NCBI GenBank assembly: GCA_964654545.1
Contig: CAZZIU010000006.1
Span: forward strand, 62,001-126,000
Direction: 5' to 3'
From: JABMOV01 sp964654545
GTDB lineage: Bacteria; Fidelibacterota; Marinisomatia; Marinisomatales; JABMOV01
Length of the DNA: 64,000 nucleotides
The translations under genes and the position numbers were made by a program. Under the pieces are notes generated by a model. The model was not told where the DNA came from. It was given only the letters and a program-made list of their open reading frames with translations, and did no database searches. Shown one piece after another: positions 27,547 to 36,697 of the stretch. Numbering within the stretch: the first letter of the stretch is position 1; each line of letters opens with the position of its first letter.

Positions 27547-29801
27547 GCGGAATAGGCATATCACACACCCGTCCCGATGCGGCCGATAAGACCACCGGAA
27601 ATACACGATTTCTCACAGATATTACTATCCCGGGGATGGCCTTTGGCGCACCTGTTTTTTCCTCTATTCCATTTGGGAATGTGAAAAATATCGATTTAAG
27701 CAAGGCTGAAGCGGTCCACGGATATATCGGTTTTGTATCCGCACTGGATATCCCGGCGGAAAATGAGGTGGGTGTTATTATTGCTGATCAACCTCTATTT
27801 GCAGACCCACTCGTTCGGTATATTGGTGATAGTATCGGTTTACTCGTCGCGAAAACATCGGCCGCGGCCCAGAAAGCGGCCAGACTGGTTAATCTGGAAT
27901 ATGAAGAATTTCAACCCTATCTCTCCATTGATGAGAGCCGCAATGCCACACATAATTACATTCATAAAAACAATCTGGCTTGTCATCATCGAGTTCGAAA
28001 AGGCGATATTGATTTGGCTCTCAATCAAGCGGATGTAATAATTGAAGCTGATTTCAAAACGCCATATCAGGAACATTATTATCTGGAACCGCAGGCCTGT
28101 ATCGCCATCCCCAAAAAGAGTAAAATTAAAATATTGGGGTCGCTCCAATGCCCATTCTATATCCAAAAAGCCATTGCCCGGGTATTTGGCTGGGATTATG
28201 ACAAAATTGAAGTTGAGCAGGCTCCAACGGGTGGGGCATTTGGCGGGAAAGAGGATATCCCTTCGGAAGTGTGTGCCCGCGCAGCCGTGGCAGCTATGAA
28301 ATTTGGCCTGCCTGTGCAAGTTGTATACAATCGCAGGGATGATATACAGCTCACAAGCAAACGCCATCCATTTCAGATGCATTATAAAGTGGGTGTAACT
28401 AAAGATGGTACCCTGGTTGGTGCAAAAGTACTGCTGGAGGAAAATGCCGGTGCATATGCCACGTTATCCACTGTGGTTTCTTATCGATCAGCGGCGCAGT
28501 GCATGGGACCCTACGTCATTCCCGCCATTCATGTTGATTCTAACTCATACTATACCAATTTACCGCCCACCGGTGCGTTTCGTGGTTTTGGATCGCCACA
28601 GGCTGCTTTTGGACATGAGCGGATGATGGATATTATAGCGGAAAAATTGGACATGGATCCTATCGAGTTGCGGTTAAAAAATATTTTGAGACCAGGCTTG
28701 GAAACGCAGACTGCACAGAAATTGAATAATAGTGTTGGTGCTGAAGAAACAATTCATGAAGCGGCAAAACTAGCGGGATGGAGTAGCTTCATAAAGGAGA
28801 AAGACAGTCGCTACAAAACCGGGTTAGGCATTAGTACTATCCACTACGGAAATTGTTTGGGGGCAGCCGGTTGGCACATGGATGGTTCCGGTGTAAAAAT
28901 TACAATTCTACCATCGGGGAAAGTGCAAATCGCCTACGGGCTTGTGGAAATGGGACAAGGGGCTGAAACGGTAGTATCACAAATGACTGCTGAAACATTG
29001 GGTGTTTCCCCAGATCGCATAGAAGTATTGCCAACCAGCACCAGGCATGTTCCAGACAGTGGGCCAGCCGTCGCCAGCCGTAATATTGTTATGACCGGCA
29101 ATGCAATTAGAAACGCCGCAGAGAAACTTCTGCCTGTACTGAAAGCCGTTGCTGCTGAATTATTATCATGCAAAGAGGGAGAGATTGATATAAAAAATGA
29201 CCAAATTAAAAATTTCAAATCTGGTCACAGCCTTTCGTTTGACGAATTGTGCCATGCTTTGGATAAATCCCAACGTGCCATGGAATACACCGGGTGGTGG
29301 CACGTACCAGCTTTGGAATATGACGCGGAAACAGGGATTGGCGAAGCCTATTTCTCCTATTCTTTTGCGACCCACATCGCCCAAGTTCGTGTTGATGCAT
29401 TGACAGGTCAGGTTTTTGTTGAGAGAATATTTGCTGCACATGATGTAGGGAGAGCTATTAATCCAGCTGGTATTGAGGGACAGGTAGAAGGGGGCTCCGC
29501 TCAAGGAATCGGCTGGGCAGTCACAGAAGATTTACAGCTACGGAAAGGTCACGTAATTTCTCCAAACTTGTCTACTTATTTATTGCCAACTGCATTGGAT
29601 AGCGCTGACGTGGAAACAGTGATAGTTGAAAAACCTGAACCGGAAGGGCCCTGGGGCGCGAAAGGAATCGGCGAACCGAGTATTATTCCAGCTGCGGGAG
29701 CGATTGCCAATGCCGTTAGTGCGGCTATTGGTGTACAAATGAATGAAATCCCGTTAACACCGGAACGAGTGCTGGGTGCAATAGAAAGCAAAATGGTATG
29801 A
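27543..29801 (+). CDS. xdhA: Xanthine-dehydrogenase-type molybdenum subunit (XdhA-like)
   Basis: 752 residues from a TTG start, chosen because it keeps the conserved N-terminal RPDAADKTTGNTRFLTD; the first internal Met would remove it. Molybdopterin-binding blocks are intact: GGAFGGKED with E237 where bovine xanthine oxidase has Glu802, TGAFRGFGSPQ with the Arg corresponding to Arg880, EMGQGAETVVSQ, and GAKGIGEPS with the catalytic Glu. Presence of both the 802-type Glu and 880-type Arg argues for a purine (hypoxanthine/xanthine) hydroxylase. FAD and 2Fe-2S subunits are not adjacent but lie further down the same operon at 36697 and 36221. Accessory genes yqeB/yqeC suggest a selenium-containing cofactor. 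Confidence 0.87.
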   Translation: MSGIGISHTRPDAADKTTGNTRFLTDITIPGMAFGAPVFSSIPFGNVKNIDLSKAEAVHGYIGFVSALDIPAENEVGVIIADQPLFADPLVRYIGDSIGLLVAKTSAAAQKAARLVNLEYEEFQPYLSIDESRNATHNYIHKNNLACHHRVRKGDIDLALNQADVIIEADFKTPYQEHYYLEPQACIAIPKKSKIKILGSLQCPFYIQKAIARVFGWDYDKIEVEQAPTGGAFGGKEDIPSEVCARAAVAAMKFGLPVQVVYNRRDDIQLTSKRHPFQMHYKVGVTKDGTLVGAKVLLEENAGAYATLSTVVSYRSAAQCMGPYVIPAIHVDSNSYYTNLPPTGAFRGFGSPQAAFGHERMMDIIAEKLDMDPIELRLKNILRPGLETQTAQKLNNSVGAEETIHEAAKLAGWSSFIKEKDSRYKTGLGISTIHYGNCLGAAGWHMDGSGVKITILPSGKVQIAYGLVEMGQGAETVVSQMTAETLGVSPDRIEVLPTSTRHVPDSGPAVASRNIVMTGNAIRNAAEKLLPVLKAVAAELLSCKEGEIDIKNDQIKNFKSGHSLSFDELCHALDKSQRAMEYTGWWHVPALEYDAETGIGEAYFSYSFATHIAQVRVDALTGQVFVERIFAAHDVGRAINPAGIEGQVEGGSAQGIGWAVTEDLQLRKGHVISPNLSTYLLPTALDSADVETVIVEKPEPEGPWGAKGIGEPSIIPAAGAIANAVSAAIGVQMNEIPLTPERVLGAIESKMV

Positions 29802-31123
29802 AACGAACGTTACTTTCCAATTGTCGCATTGTCAATCCGTATGGAATAATTCCCTTTATTGAAAATGGGTACATTCTTATCGAGGATGGTAGTATTGGAA
29901 AAATTGGTTCAGGCAGACCGGATATCACGCTACAGGATGTAGTGGATTTACATGGGAAAACGGTCCTTCCGGGTATGATCAATGCCCATGCCCATTTGTA
30001 TTCGTCGTTGGCACTTGGAATGCCATTTCCCGAAAATATCCCACCAAACTTTATAGAAAAATTAAAAACAGTCTGGTGGATTCTGGATCGTGCATTGGAC
30101 GAAGAAAGTACCAAAGCATCGTTTGAAATCGGGCTATTGGAACACCTTGAAAATGGTGTGACGACGGTGATTGATCATCACTCCAGCCAGAACTTTATCC
30201 CTGGATCTCTGGATCAATTTGCTGACATCGCGGAAAATATCGGAATGAATATTTCCGGAGCATTTGAAATTACCGACCGGAACGGGAAAGCAACATTCCG
30301 ACAATCACTTGATGAAAATATTCGTTACCACCAAAAATTCGCGCAAAACACCCAAATAAGACCGTTAATCGGACTGCATGCCTCATTTACGTTATCAGAT
30401 GAATCATTACAATACATTTCTGAAAAAATACACACGCTGTCAAATTGGGGAATTCATATCCATGTTTCGGAAGACAAAGCCGATGAATTGGATGCTAACA
30501 ATCGCGGGTACAATTCTGTTATCCAGCGGTTACATTCGTTTGACCTGCTTAATGAAAACAGTCTGGTTATTCATGGAACGCACCTTCATCCGGGTGATGT
30601 TGTAACCATAAAAGAATCCGCTGCCAGTCTTGTTCACAATCCAACCTCAAATGCCAACAACCGAGTAGGATTGACACCAAACAATATCATCGAGGAACTT
30701 TCAGCCGGGTTGGGGACAGACGGTATGCAATCCAGTATGCTCAAAGAGGCCAAAGAAGGGTCACTTATCAGAAGCAGCCATCTACAAGGTGGCAAAAATT
30801 CAGTGAATTATGATGAATTATTATTCAAAAACAACCCCGCTATTGCATCAAATTTGTTCGGATTGAAAATTGGCAAAATCGATCCCGGTTATGCGGCAGA
30901 TCTGGCCATTTTTGATTACCATCCAAAAACCGAATTACATGAAAATAATTGTATTGGACATATATTATTTGGATTGGAGAAACCGAGCGATGTGATGACA
31001 CGCGGTGAATTCAGAATTCGAGATGACAAATGTGTCACACTTGATGCTGAAAAAATTAGAAATAATGCAGAAAATCAATCGAAGCGATTATGGCTAAGAA
31101 TGATTGAAAAGGAAAATCATTAA
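29798..31123 (+). CDS. ssnA: SsnA-family aminohydrolase
   Basis: 441 residues, same length as E. coli SsnA (about 442) and alignable throughout: PGMINAHAHLYSSLALG (metal His), WWILDRALDEES, VTTVIDHHSS, GAFEITDRNG, ENIRYHQ, HIHVSED, VIHGTHL, HNPTSNANNRVG and GLGTDGMQSSM with the metal Asp. E. coli SsnA belongs to the ygfK-ssnA-ygfM-xdhD segment of the urate-linked cluster; its exact substrate is not settled, though an amidohydrolase/deaminase step on a purine-ring-derived intermediate is expected. ATGA overlap with the upstream hydroxylase gene. Confidence 0.87.
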   Translation: MKRTLLSNCRIVNPYGIIPFIENGYILIEDGSIGKIGSGRPDITLQDVVDLHGKTVLPGMINAHAHLYSSLALGMPFPENIPPNFIEKLKTVWWILDRALDEESTKASFEIGLLEHLENGVTTVIDHHSSQNFIPGSLDQFADIAENIGMNISGAFEITDRNGKATFRQSLDENIRYHQKFAQNTQIRPLIGLHASFTLSDESLQYISEKIHTLSNWGIHIHVSEDKADELDANNRGYNSVIQRLHSFDLLNENSLVIHGTHLHPGDVVTIKESAASLVHNPTSNANNRVGLTPNNIIEELSAGLGTDGMQSSMLKEAKEGSLIRSSHLQGGKNSVNYDELLFKNNPAIASNLFGLKIGKIDPGYAADLAIFDYHPKTELHENNCIGHILFGLEKPSDVMTRGEFRIRDDKCVTLDAEKIRNNAENQSKRLWLRMIEKENH

Positions 31124-32353
31124 ATGCAAAAAATAGATTTTGAGAATGTACTGGCATTGGCCAACACGCACAAACAGGATATTTCCACATTTCTCAGGGA
31201 TTTACTGGCAATTCCCAGTGAGAGTACGCAGGAAGAAAAAGTTGTCCTGCGCATCAAAGAAGAAATGGAAAAAGTGGGTTTTGATCGTACTGAAATTGAT
31301 GAAATGGGAAATATTTATGGCTTTATCGGTCATGGTAAAACCGTCATTGCCATGGATGCCCATGTGGATACGGTAGGTATAGGAAATCGTGACAATTGGG
31401 ATTACGATCCCTATGAAGGGTACGAAGATGATGACATTATTGTTGGTCGTGGTTCCTCTGATCAAACCGGTGGAATGGCATCCATGGTGTACGCCGGAAA
31501 AATGATCAAAGAGTTGGGGTTAGAGGACGATTATACGCTGGTGGTGACAGGAACTGTACAGGAAGAAGATTGTGATGGGTTGTGCTGGCAATACATACTA
31601 GACAAGGAAAAACTCCAACCTGATTTCGTGGTGAGTACCGAATCCACATCCTGCCGGATTTATCGTGGACATCGTGGACGTATGGAAATAAAAGTGACTA
31701 CACATGGTATTAGTTGCCATGGATCAGCTCCGGAGCGCGGTGAAAATGCCATATTTAAAATGGCACCAATCCTGACGGAGCTAGAGCAACTTAATGATCG
31801 CCTCAAAGAACATAATTTCTTAGGAAAAGGAACCCTCACTGTTTCGGAAATATTTTCCAGTTCTCCCTCCCGATGTGCTGTTGCAGATGGCTGCTGGATA
31901 TCCATTGATCGCCGGCTTACATTGGGGGAATCTCCCGAGTCTGCCGTGGAAGAGATTAAAAACCTCCCATCAGTGAAAAAAGCAGGAGCCACTGTTGAAA
32001 TCTATGATTATGCCCGTCCTTCATACACCGGATTCACCTATCCAACGCAGGCCTTTTTCCCAACCTGGCTATTAGATGAAAATCATGTGGTTACCCAATC
32101 GTTGGTAGAGTCCTATCGCGGACTATTTAAAAAAGAACCGGTTGTGGATAAATGGACATTTTCCACAAATGGCGTCGCCATAATGGGTCGCCATGGGATT
32201 CCGTGTATCGGCTTTGGTCCTGGGCATGAAGAAGAAGGTCATGCGCCCAATGAAAAGACGTGGAAAAATGAGCTGGTAGACGCGGCTGCAATGTACACTG
32301 TAATCCCACTTATATACCTGCAGAAAAAAGACGAAATGGAGTCTGCCGCATGA
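31124..32353 (+). CDS. ygeY: YgeY-family M20 peptidase-like hydrolase (selenium-metabolism-linked)
   Basis: 409 residues of the M20/ArgE/DapE metallo-amidohydrolase fold. Metal-site motifs are visible: MDAHVDTVG (His and Asp), GRGSSDQTGGMASM (bridging Asp), TVQEEDCDG (catalytic Glu pair), STESTSCRIY, and the C-terminal HAPNE His. HGISCHGSAPERGENAI marks the dimerisation/lid domain. YgeY is one of the genes required for anaerobic urate use in gut bacteria as reported in the literature; a deacylation or decarbamoylation of an N-substituted diamino acid is plausible. Begins directly after the ssnA stop and overlaps ygeW by four bases. Confidence 0.9.
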   Translation: MQKIDFENVLALANTHKQDISTFLRDLLAIPSESTQEEKVVLRIKEEMEKVGFDRTEIDEMGNIYGFIGHGKTVIAMDAHVDTVGIGNRDNWDYDPYEGYEDDDIIVGRGSSDQTGGMASMVYAGKMIKELGLEDDYTLVVTGTVQEEDCDGLCWQYILDKEKLQPDFVVSTESTSCRIYRGHRGRMEIKVTTHGISCHGSAPERGENAIFKMAPILTELEQLNDRLKEHNFLGKGTLTVSEIFSSSPSRCAVADGCWISIDRRLTLGESPESAVEEIKNLPSVKKAGATVEIYDYARPSYTGFTYPTQAFFPTWLLDENHVVTQSLVESYRGLFKKEPVVDKWTFSTNGVAIMGRHGIPCIGFGPGHEEEGHAPNEKTWKNELVDAAAMYTVIPLIYLQKKDEMESAA

Positions 32354-33531
32354 ATTTTCAGGATTATTTCAGTCAAATTTCCCATCTGGATTTGTCAAAC
32401 TTTGGCCGTGATTTCCTGTTAACATGGGAAAAATCGGATGATGAAATACGAGCCACCATACTTCTGGCGGAATTATTCCGTGGAATGCACAAAAGTGGTG
32501 TCTCTTATAAAACATTCGATACTGGACTGGCCATTTCCATTTTCCGCGACAATTCGACACGCACACGATTCAGTTTCGCTTCTGCTGCCAATGCTCTGGG
32601 ACTGGCAGTTTCAGATCTTGATGAACAAAAATCGCAAATCGCTCATGGCGAAACGGTGAGAGAAACGGCCAACATGATTTCCTTCCTGACCGATGTTATT
32701 GGGATTCGTGATGATATGTATCTGGGAGAAGGTAATAGGTACATGCGTGAAGTGGCACAGGCAGTACAATCCGGTTTTAAGGAAGGCGTGTTGCATCAAC
32801 GTCCCGCTCTGGTAAATCTACAATGCGACATTGATCATCCGACACAAAGCATGTCTGATCTGGCGATGCTTAAACGGACGTTTGGTTCATTTGAGAAACT
32901 AAAAGGTAAAAAAATTGCCATGAGTTGGGCCTATTCTCCCTCTTATGGAAAACCACTCTCAGTACCACAAGGAATTATCGGTTTACTGACCCGATTCGGT
33001 ATGAATGTAACACTGGCGCATCCCGACGGATACAATTTGATTCCAGAGGTTATGGACAGGGCAAAATCCCAGGCCTCAGAAAGCGGAGGATCATTTCATC
33101 AAACCAATGATATGAAAGAAGCTTTTCACAATGCGGACATTGTTTATCCTAAATCCTGGGCACCATATGCCCTGATGGAACAACGAACTGAATTGCTGAA
33201 AGCCAAAAACCAAAGCGGTTTGGCATCTCTGGAGAAGGAAGCATTAGCCAACAATGCCCGATTTACCGATTGGGAATGTACTGAAGAAAAAATGGCCCTG
33301 ACCAACAATGGAAAAGCACTGTACATGCATTGCTTACCGGCCGACATTACCGATGTGAGTTGCGCTCGTGGTGAGGTAAGTAAATCAGTATTCGAACGGT
33401 ATCGGGAAGAAACCTACATTGAAGCCAGTTTTAAACCATTTGTCATCGCCGCCATGATGTTTTTGGGACGACTGGATGACCCCATTAACAAATTAAATGA
33501 AATTCTCACACGCAACTGGAAACGGATATAA
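32350..33531 (+). CDS. ygeW: YgeW-family knotted carbamoyltransferase
   Basis: 393 residues (E. coli YgeW about 396). Carbamoyl-phosphate-binding STRTR at residues 69-73, DEQKSQIAHGETVRETANM, DHPTQSMSDLAML (HPxQ motif) and HCLPADI (HCLP motif) are those of the aspartate/ornithine carbamoyltransferase superfamily, with the inserted segments typical of the YgeW branch. E. coli YgeW has no detectable aspartate or ornithine transcarbamoylase activity. In a degradative setting the enzyme would run backwards, releasing carbamoyl phosphate (hence ATP) from an ureido compound; this is inference consistent with the other genes here. Confidence 0.92.
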   Translation: MNFQDYFSQISHLDLSNFGRDFLLTWEKSDDEIRATILLAELFRGMHKSGVSYKTFDTGLAISIFRDNSTRTRFSFASAANALGLAVSDLDEQKSQIAHGETVRETANMISFLTDVIGIRDDMYLGEGNRYMREVAQAVQSGFKEGVLHQRPALVNLQCDIDHPTQSMSDLAMLKRTFGSFEKLKGKKIAMSWAYSPSYGKPLSVPQGIIGLLTRFGMNVTLAHPDGYNLIPEVMDRAKSQASESGGSFHQTNDMKEAFHNADIVYPKSWAPYALMEQRTELLKAKNQSGLASLEKEALANNARFTDWECTEEKMALTNNGKALYMHCLPADITDVSCARGEVSKSVFERYREETYIEASFKPFVIAAMMFLGRLDDPINKLNEILTRNWKRI

Positions 33532-33532
33532 T

Positions 33533-34993
33533 ATGCGGGATCAAGCTCTACAAAATACCATTGACCTTTGCCGGGAACGGAATATCTTTATTCCAACCTA
33601 TGCGCAAATGCGAAATCCAGAAACCATTCCGGATGGAATAAAACAACAGCTTAAAAAAGTTGGATTATGGGATGTGAACCCGCTGAATCTTTTCCGTATT
33701 ACCTGGAAAAATGAACCAGTGGAAAAAGGTGGTGGATTTGGAAATGTAAACTTTATGGAAATTCCCCAATCTATAACCGGCGTGGAAGCTCGGATTATTA
33801 TATTACTGGGGAAATTTTTTCCAACCGGTGCTCACAAAGTGGGAGCAACATTCGGCCCACTGGTGCAACGTTTAATCACTGGTGAATTTGATCCAACAAC
33901 CCAAAAAGCGCTCTGGCCTTCAACAGGCAATTATTGTCGCGGCGGTTCCTTTAATTCGGCACTGTTGGGTTGTCATTCCATTTCTGTTTTACCGGAAGAA
34001 ATGAGCGCCGAACGGTTTGCCTGGTTGGAAAAAATTGGTTCGGAAGTCTATCGAACACCCGGCAGTGAAAGTAACGTAAAAGAGATTTATGATAAAGTAA
34101 AAGAATTGAAGCAACAATTTGGTGAGGATCTTGTTGTGCTGAATCAATTTGAAGAAATTGCCAATCCACTGTGGCATTACACCGTTACGGGATCTGCCAT
34201 GGAGGAAGTGTTTCAGCAGATAGCATCTGGCACTTCACGATTTAGTGGACTTTTCCTCACCCAGGGATCAGCTGGTACGCTTGGTTCTGGTGACTATTTG
34301 CGGGAAAAATTCCCGTCAATAAAGATTGCTGCCGGAGAAGCGTTGCAATGTCCAACCTTGCTGTATAATGGATTTGGCGCACATCGAATTGAGGGAATTG
34401 GGGACAAACATGTTCCATGGATTCACAACCTGAAAAACATGGACATGGTTATCGGTGTGGATGATGAAATTTCTATTCGACTTATGCGCCTGTTTAACGA
34501 AGAAAAAGGCGTTGACTATTTAGCGTCCCAGGGAGTGTCTGATGAAATTGCTACCCAGCTCCATTTATTGGGTATCTCCGGAGTCGCAAATCTGGCCGGT
34601 GCTATCAAAATGGCGAAATATTATGAGTTTAATTCCAACGATGTGGTTTTTACGGTTGGTACTGATTCCATGGAAATGTATCAATCACGATTAGTGGATG
34701 AAAGGAAAAAACACGGACAATACACCACTCAAAATGCCGCTGTGGATTTTGAATCACGGCTCATGGGACTGAGCACAGAGGGTGTGATGGAACTAACCTA
34801 TCGCGATAAAAAGCGTATGCATAATTTGAAATATTTTAGTTGGGTAGAGCAATTGGGGAAAACCACCGAAGATCTGAACGCCCAATGGTATGATGATGAA
34901 TATTGGACGAAAGCATACCACAAAGCGGATGAATGGGATGAAAAAATCAATGCATTCAATGAAAAAACGGGGTTAGCAAAGAAATACCAATGA
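33533..34993 (+). CDS. Fold-type II PLP-dependent enzyme (cysteine-synthase-like)
   Basis: 486 residues from the ATG two bases after the ygeW stop; an upstream in-frame Met would overlap ygeW by 35 bases and is less likely. Tryptophan-synthase-beta-like fold: PTGAHKVGATFG with K102 as PLP Schiff-base lysine, PSTGNYCRGGSFNSALLG as substrate loop, FLTQGSAGTLGSGDYL as phosphate-cradling glycine loop, and FTVGTDSMEMYQSR near the C-terminus. It is longer than cysteine synthase and lacks the NPTPL/FKALGG-type blocks I expect of the diaminopropionate ammonia-lyase YgeX. Occupying the ygeX position after ygeW, it probably does an elimination or exchange on a 2,3-diaminopropionate-like intermediate. 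Substrate unknown. Confidence 0.8.
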   Translation: MRDQALQNTIDLCRERNIFIPTYAQMRNPETIPDGIKQQLKKVGLWDVNPLNLFRITWKNEPVEKGGGFGNVNFMEIPQSITGVEARIIILLGKFFPTGAHKVGATFGPLVQRLITGEFDPTTQKALWPSTGNYCRGGSFNSALLGCHSISVLPEEMSAERFAWLEKIGSEVYRTPGSESNVKEIYDKVKELKQQFGEDLVVLNQFEEIANPLWHYTVTGSAMEEVFQQIASGTSRFSGLFLTQGSAGTLGSGDYLREKFPSIKIAAGEALQCPTLLYNGFGAHRIEGIGDKHVPWIHNLKNMDMVIGVDDEISIRLMRLFNEEKGVDYLASQGVSDEIATQLHLLGISGVANLAGAIKMAKYYEFNSNDVVFTVGTDSMEMYQSRLVDERKKHGQYTTQNAAVDFESRLMGLSTEGVMELTYRDKKRMHNLKYFSWVEQLGKTTEDLNAQWYDDEYWTKAYHKADEWDEKINAFNEKTGLAKKYQ

Positions 34994-36228
34994 GTTTGTA
35001 TTCCCACACTGGATATACGTGTATTGCCTGCGGCCATGTTTACTCTGCAGATGACTATCGCTTAACCTGTGAAAAATGCGGTGAAAACCTTGACGCAGAT
35101 TTTGATTACGATATGATTGCCTCGCGCTGGTCAAAGGAATTACTGCGCCAAAATCGGGATCAATCCATTTGGCGGTATTTGCCACTATTACCGGTTCATC
35201 AAAAACCGGACAACTTATCCATAAAAGTGGGTGGAACACCCATAGTCCAGGCCAATACATGGGCTGATAAAATGGGAATTAAACAACTCTGGTTTAAAGA
35301 CGATACACGTAATCCCAGCGGATCGCTGAAAGATCGGGCAACAGAAGTGGGCATTCAACACGCAAAAGAACTGGGGTTTCGGAAAATTGTAGCGGCATCA
35401 ACAGGGAATGCGGCTGCATCACTGGCCTGCTTGTCCGCATTTCATGATATGGACACCATCGTTATAGCACCCAAATCGGCTCCACCGGCCAAACTCACGC
35501 AAATATTACAATACGGCGCCCAACTGTACCCGGTAGAAGGCAACTACGATGCGGCTTTTGATTTGGCAACGGAAATTGCAGAAGAAATGAATTGGTATAT
35601 TCGGAGTTCAGGAATCAATCCCATTTTATCTGAAGGGAAAAAGACGGTGGCACTTGAAATTGCCGATCAATTGAATTGGAATGTACCGGATCAAGTGTTC
35701 GTACCCGTTGGCGATGGTTGCATTATCGGAGGTGTCTACAAAGGATTTTACGATCTGCAACAATTGGGTTGGTTTGATCGCATACCGAAGATTAATGCCA
35801 TACAGGCGCAGGGCTCGGCTGCCATCGTGAATGCGCTGGATGAAGCCAAAATCACGAAAGTACAAGCACACACAATTGCTGATGGTGTATCGGTGGATTA
35901 TCCACGGGATGGACAAAAAGCACTACGGGCAGTTAGAAATAGCGGAGGTTATGGAATAACTGTAAGTGACAGTGACATTTTGGATGCGCAAAAAGCATTA
36001 TCCACCAGTGTCGGCCTATTTGCGGAACCAGCAGCAGCGTGTGCATTTGCTGGTCTCCTGGCTGCTCTCGAAAATGGTCAAATTGGTAAACATGAATCTG
36101 CCGTGGTGCTTATTACAGGATCGGGACTTAAAGACATTCCTTCAGCCCAAAAACGCATTACCATACCGAATGCCATCCCAGCGGATTTCAGCTCTTTTAA
36201 AGAACTATTGAAAATATACAATGGCTGA
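34990..36228 (+). CDS. Threonine-synthase-like PLP enzyme with N-terminal zinc ribbon
   Basis: 412 residues. The N-terminus has a CxxC-x12-CxxC zinc ribbon (C11, C14, C27, C30), as in many bacterial and archaeal threonine synthases. PLP domain: WFKDDTRNPSGSLKDRA with K114 as Schiff-base Lys, AASTGNAAASLACLSA, VFVPVGDGCIIGGVYKGF, and VLITGSGLKD near the end. No other threonine biosynthesis gene is nearby; location inside the purine operon with ATGA overlap to the preceding PLP gene suggests a beta- or gamma-elimination role in the catabolic pathway, possibly replacing YgeX. Standard threonine synthase remains possible. Confidence 0.82.
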   Translation: MSLYSHTGYTCIACGHVYSADDYRLTCEKCGENLDADFDYDMIASRWSKELLRQNRDQSIWRYLPLLPVHQKPDNLSIKVGGTPIVQANTWADKMGIKQLWFKDDTRNPSGSLKDRATEVGIQHAKELGFRKIVAASTGNAAASLACLSAFHDMDTIVIAPKSAPPAKLTQILQYGAQLYPVEGNYDAAFDLATEIAEEMNWYIRSSGINPILSEGKKTVALEIADQLNWNVPDQVFVPVGDGCIIGGVYKGFYDLQQLGWFDRIPKINAIQAQGSAAIVNALDEAKITKVQAHTIADGVSVDYPRDGQKALRAVRNSGGYGITVSDSDILDAQKALSTSVGLFAEPAAACAFAGLLAALENGQIGKHESAVVLITGSGLKDIPSAQKRITIPNAIPADFSSFKELLKIYNG

Positions 36229-36697
36229 CCCATTGTACCATATTCATCTGAAAGTGAATGGGAAACCGGTATTGGCGAAAGTTTCCGCCGAATTGCGATT
36301 ATTGGATTTCTTAAGATATGAGTTGGATTTAACAGGCGCAAAGGAGGTGTGCTCAGAAGGTGAATGCGGAGCCTGCACCGTTGTGTTGGATGGAAAAACC
36401 GTGGATTCCTGTCTCATATTGGCTGTGGAAACAGATGGGTGTGAAATCACCACTATCGAAGGACTATCCCACGGCAAAATACTCAATGAAATGCAAAATG
36501 CATTTGTGGATCACCATTCTGTTCAATGCGGGTACTGCATCCCGGGAATGGTCCTGAGCGGAGAACAGATTCTACGTGACCATACCGCTCCAAACCGTGA
36601 AATAATCAAAGCTGATTTATCCGGCAATATTTGTCGCTGTACCGGTTATCAGAAAATTGTGGATGCTATCGAAGTGGCAGGGGCAAAGCAGGACTAA
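36221..36697 (+). CDS. Molybdenum hydroxylase 2Fe-2S subunit (XdhC/CoxS type)
   Basis: 158 residues, the standard length of the small iron-sulfur subunit. Both clusters are complete: plant-ferredoxin type C44, C49, C52, C64 (CSEGECGAC ... DSC) and the alpha-helical cluster C103, C106, C138, C140 (QCGYC ... CRC). It transfers electrons from the molybdenum centre to the FAD subunit encoded directly downstream (one-base overlap, TAATG). Its likely molybdenum partner is the XdhA-like subunit at 27543, encoded upstream in the same operon, since the other hydroxylase has its own small subunit. Do not confuse with the XdhC/CoxI maturation factor on the minus strand. Confidence 0.93.
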   Translation: MADPLYHIHLKVNGKPVLAKVSAELRLLDFLRYELDLTGAKEVCSEGECGACTVVLDGKTVDSCLILAVETDGCEITTIEGLSHGKILNEMQNAFVDHHSVQCGYCIPGMVLSGEQILRDHTAPNREIIKADLSGNICRCTGYQKIVDAIEVAGAKQD

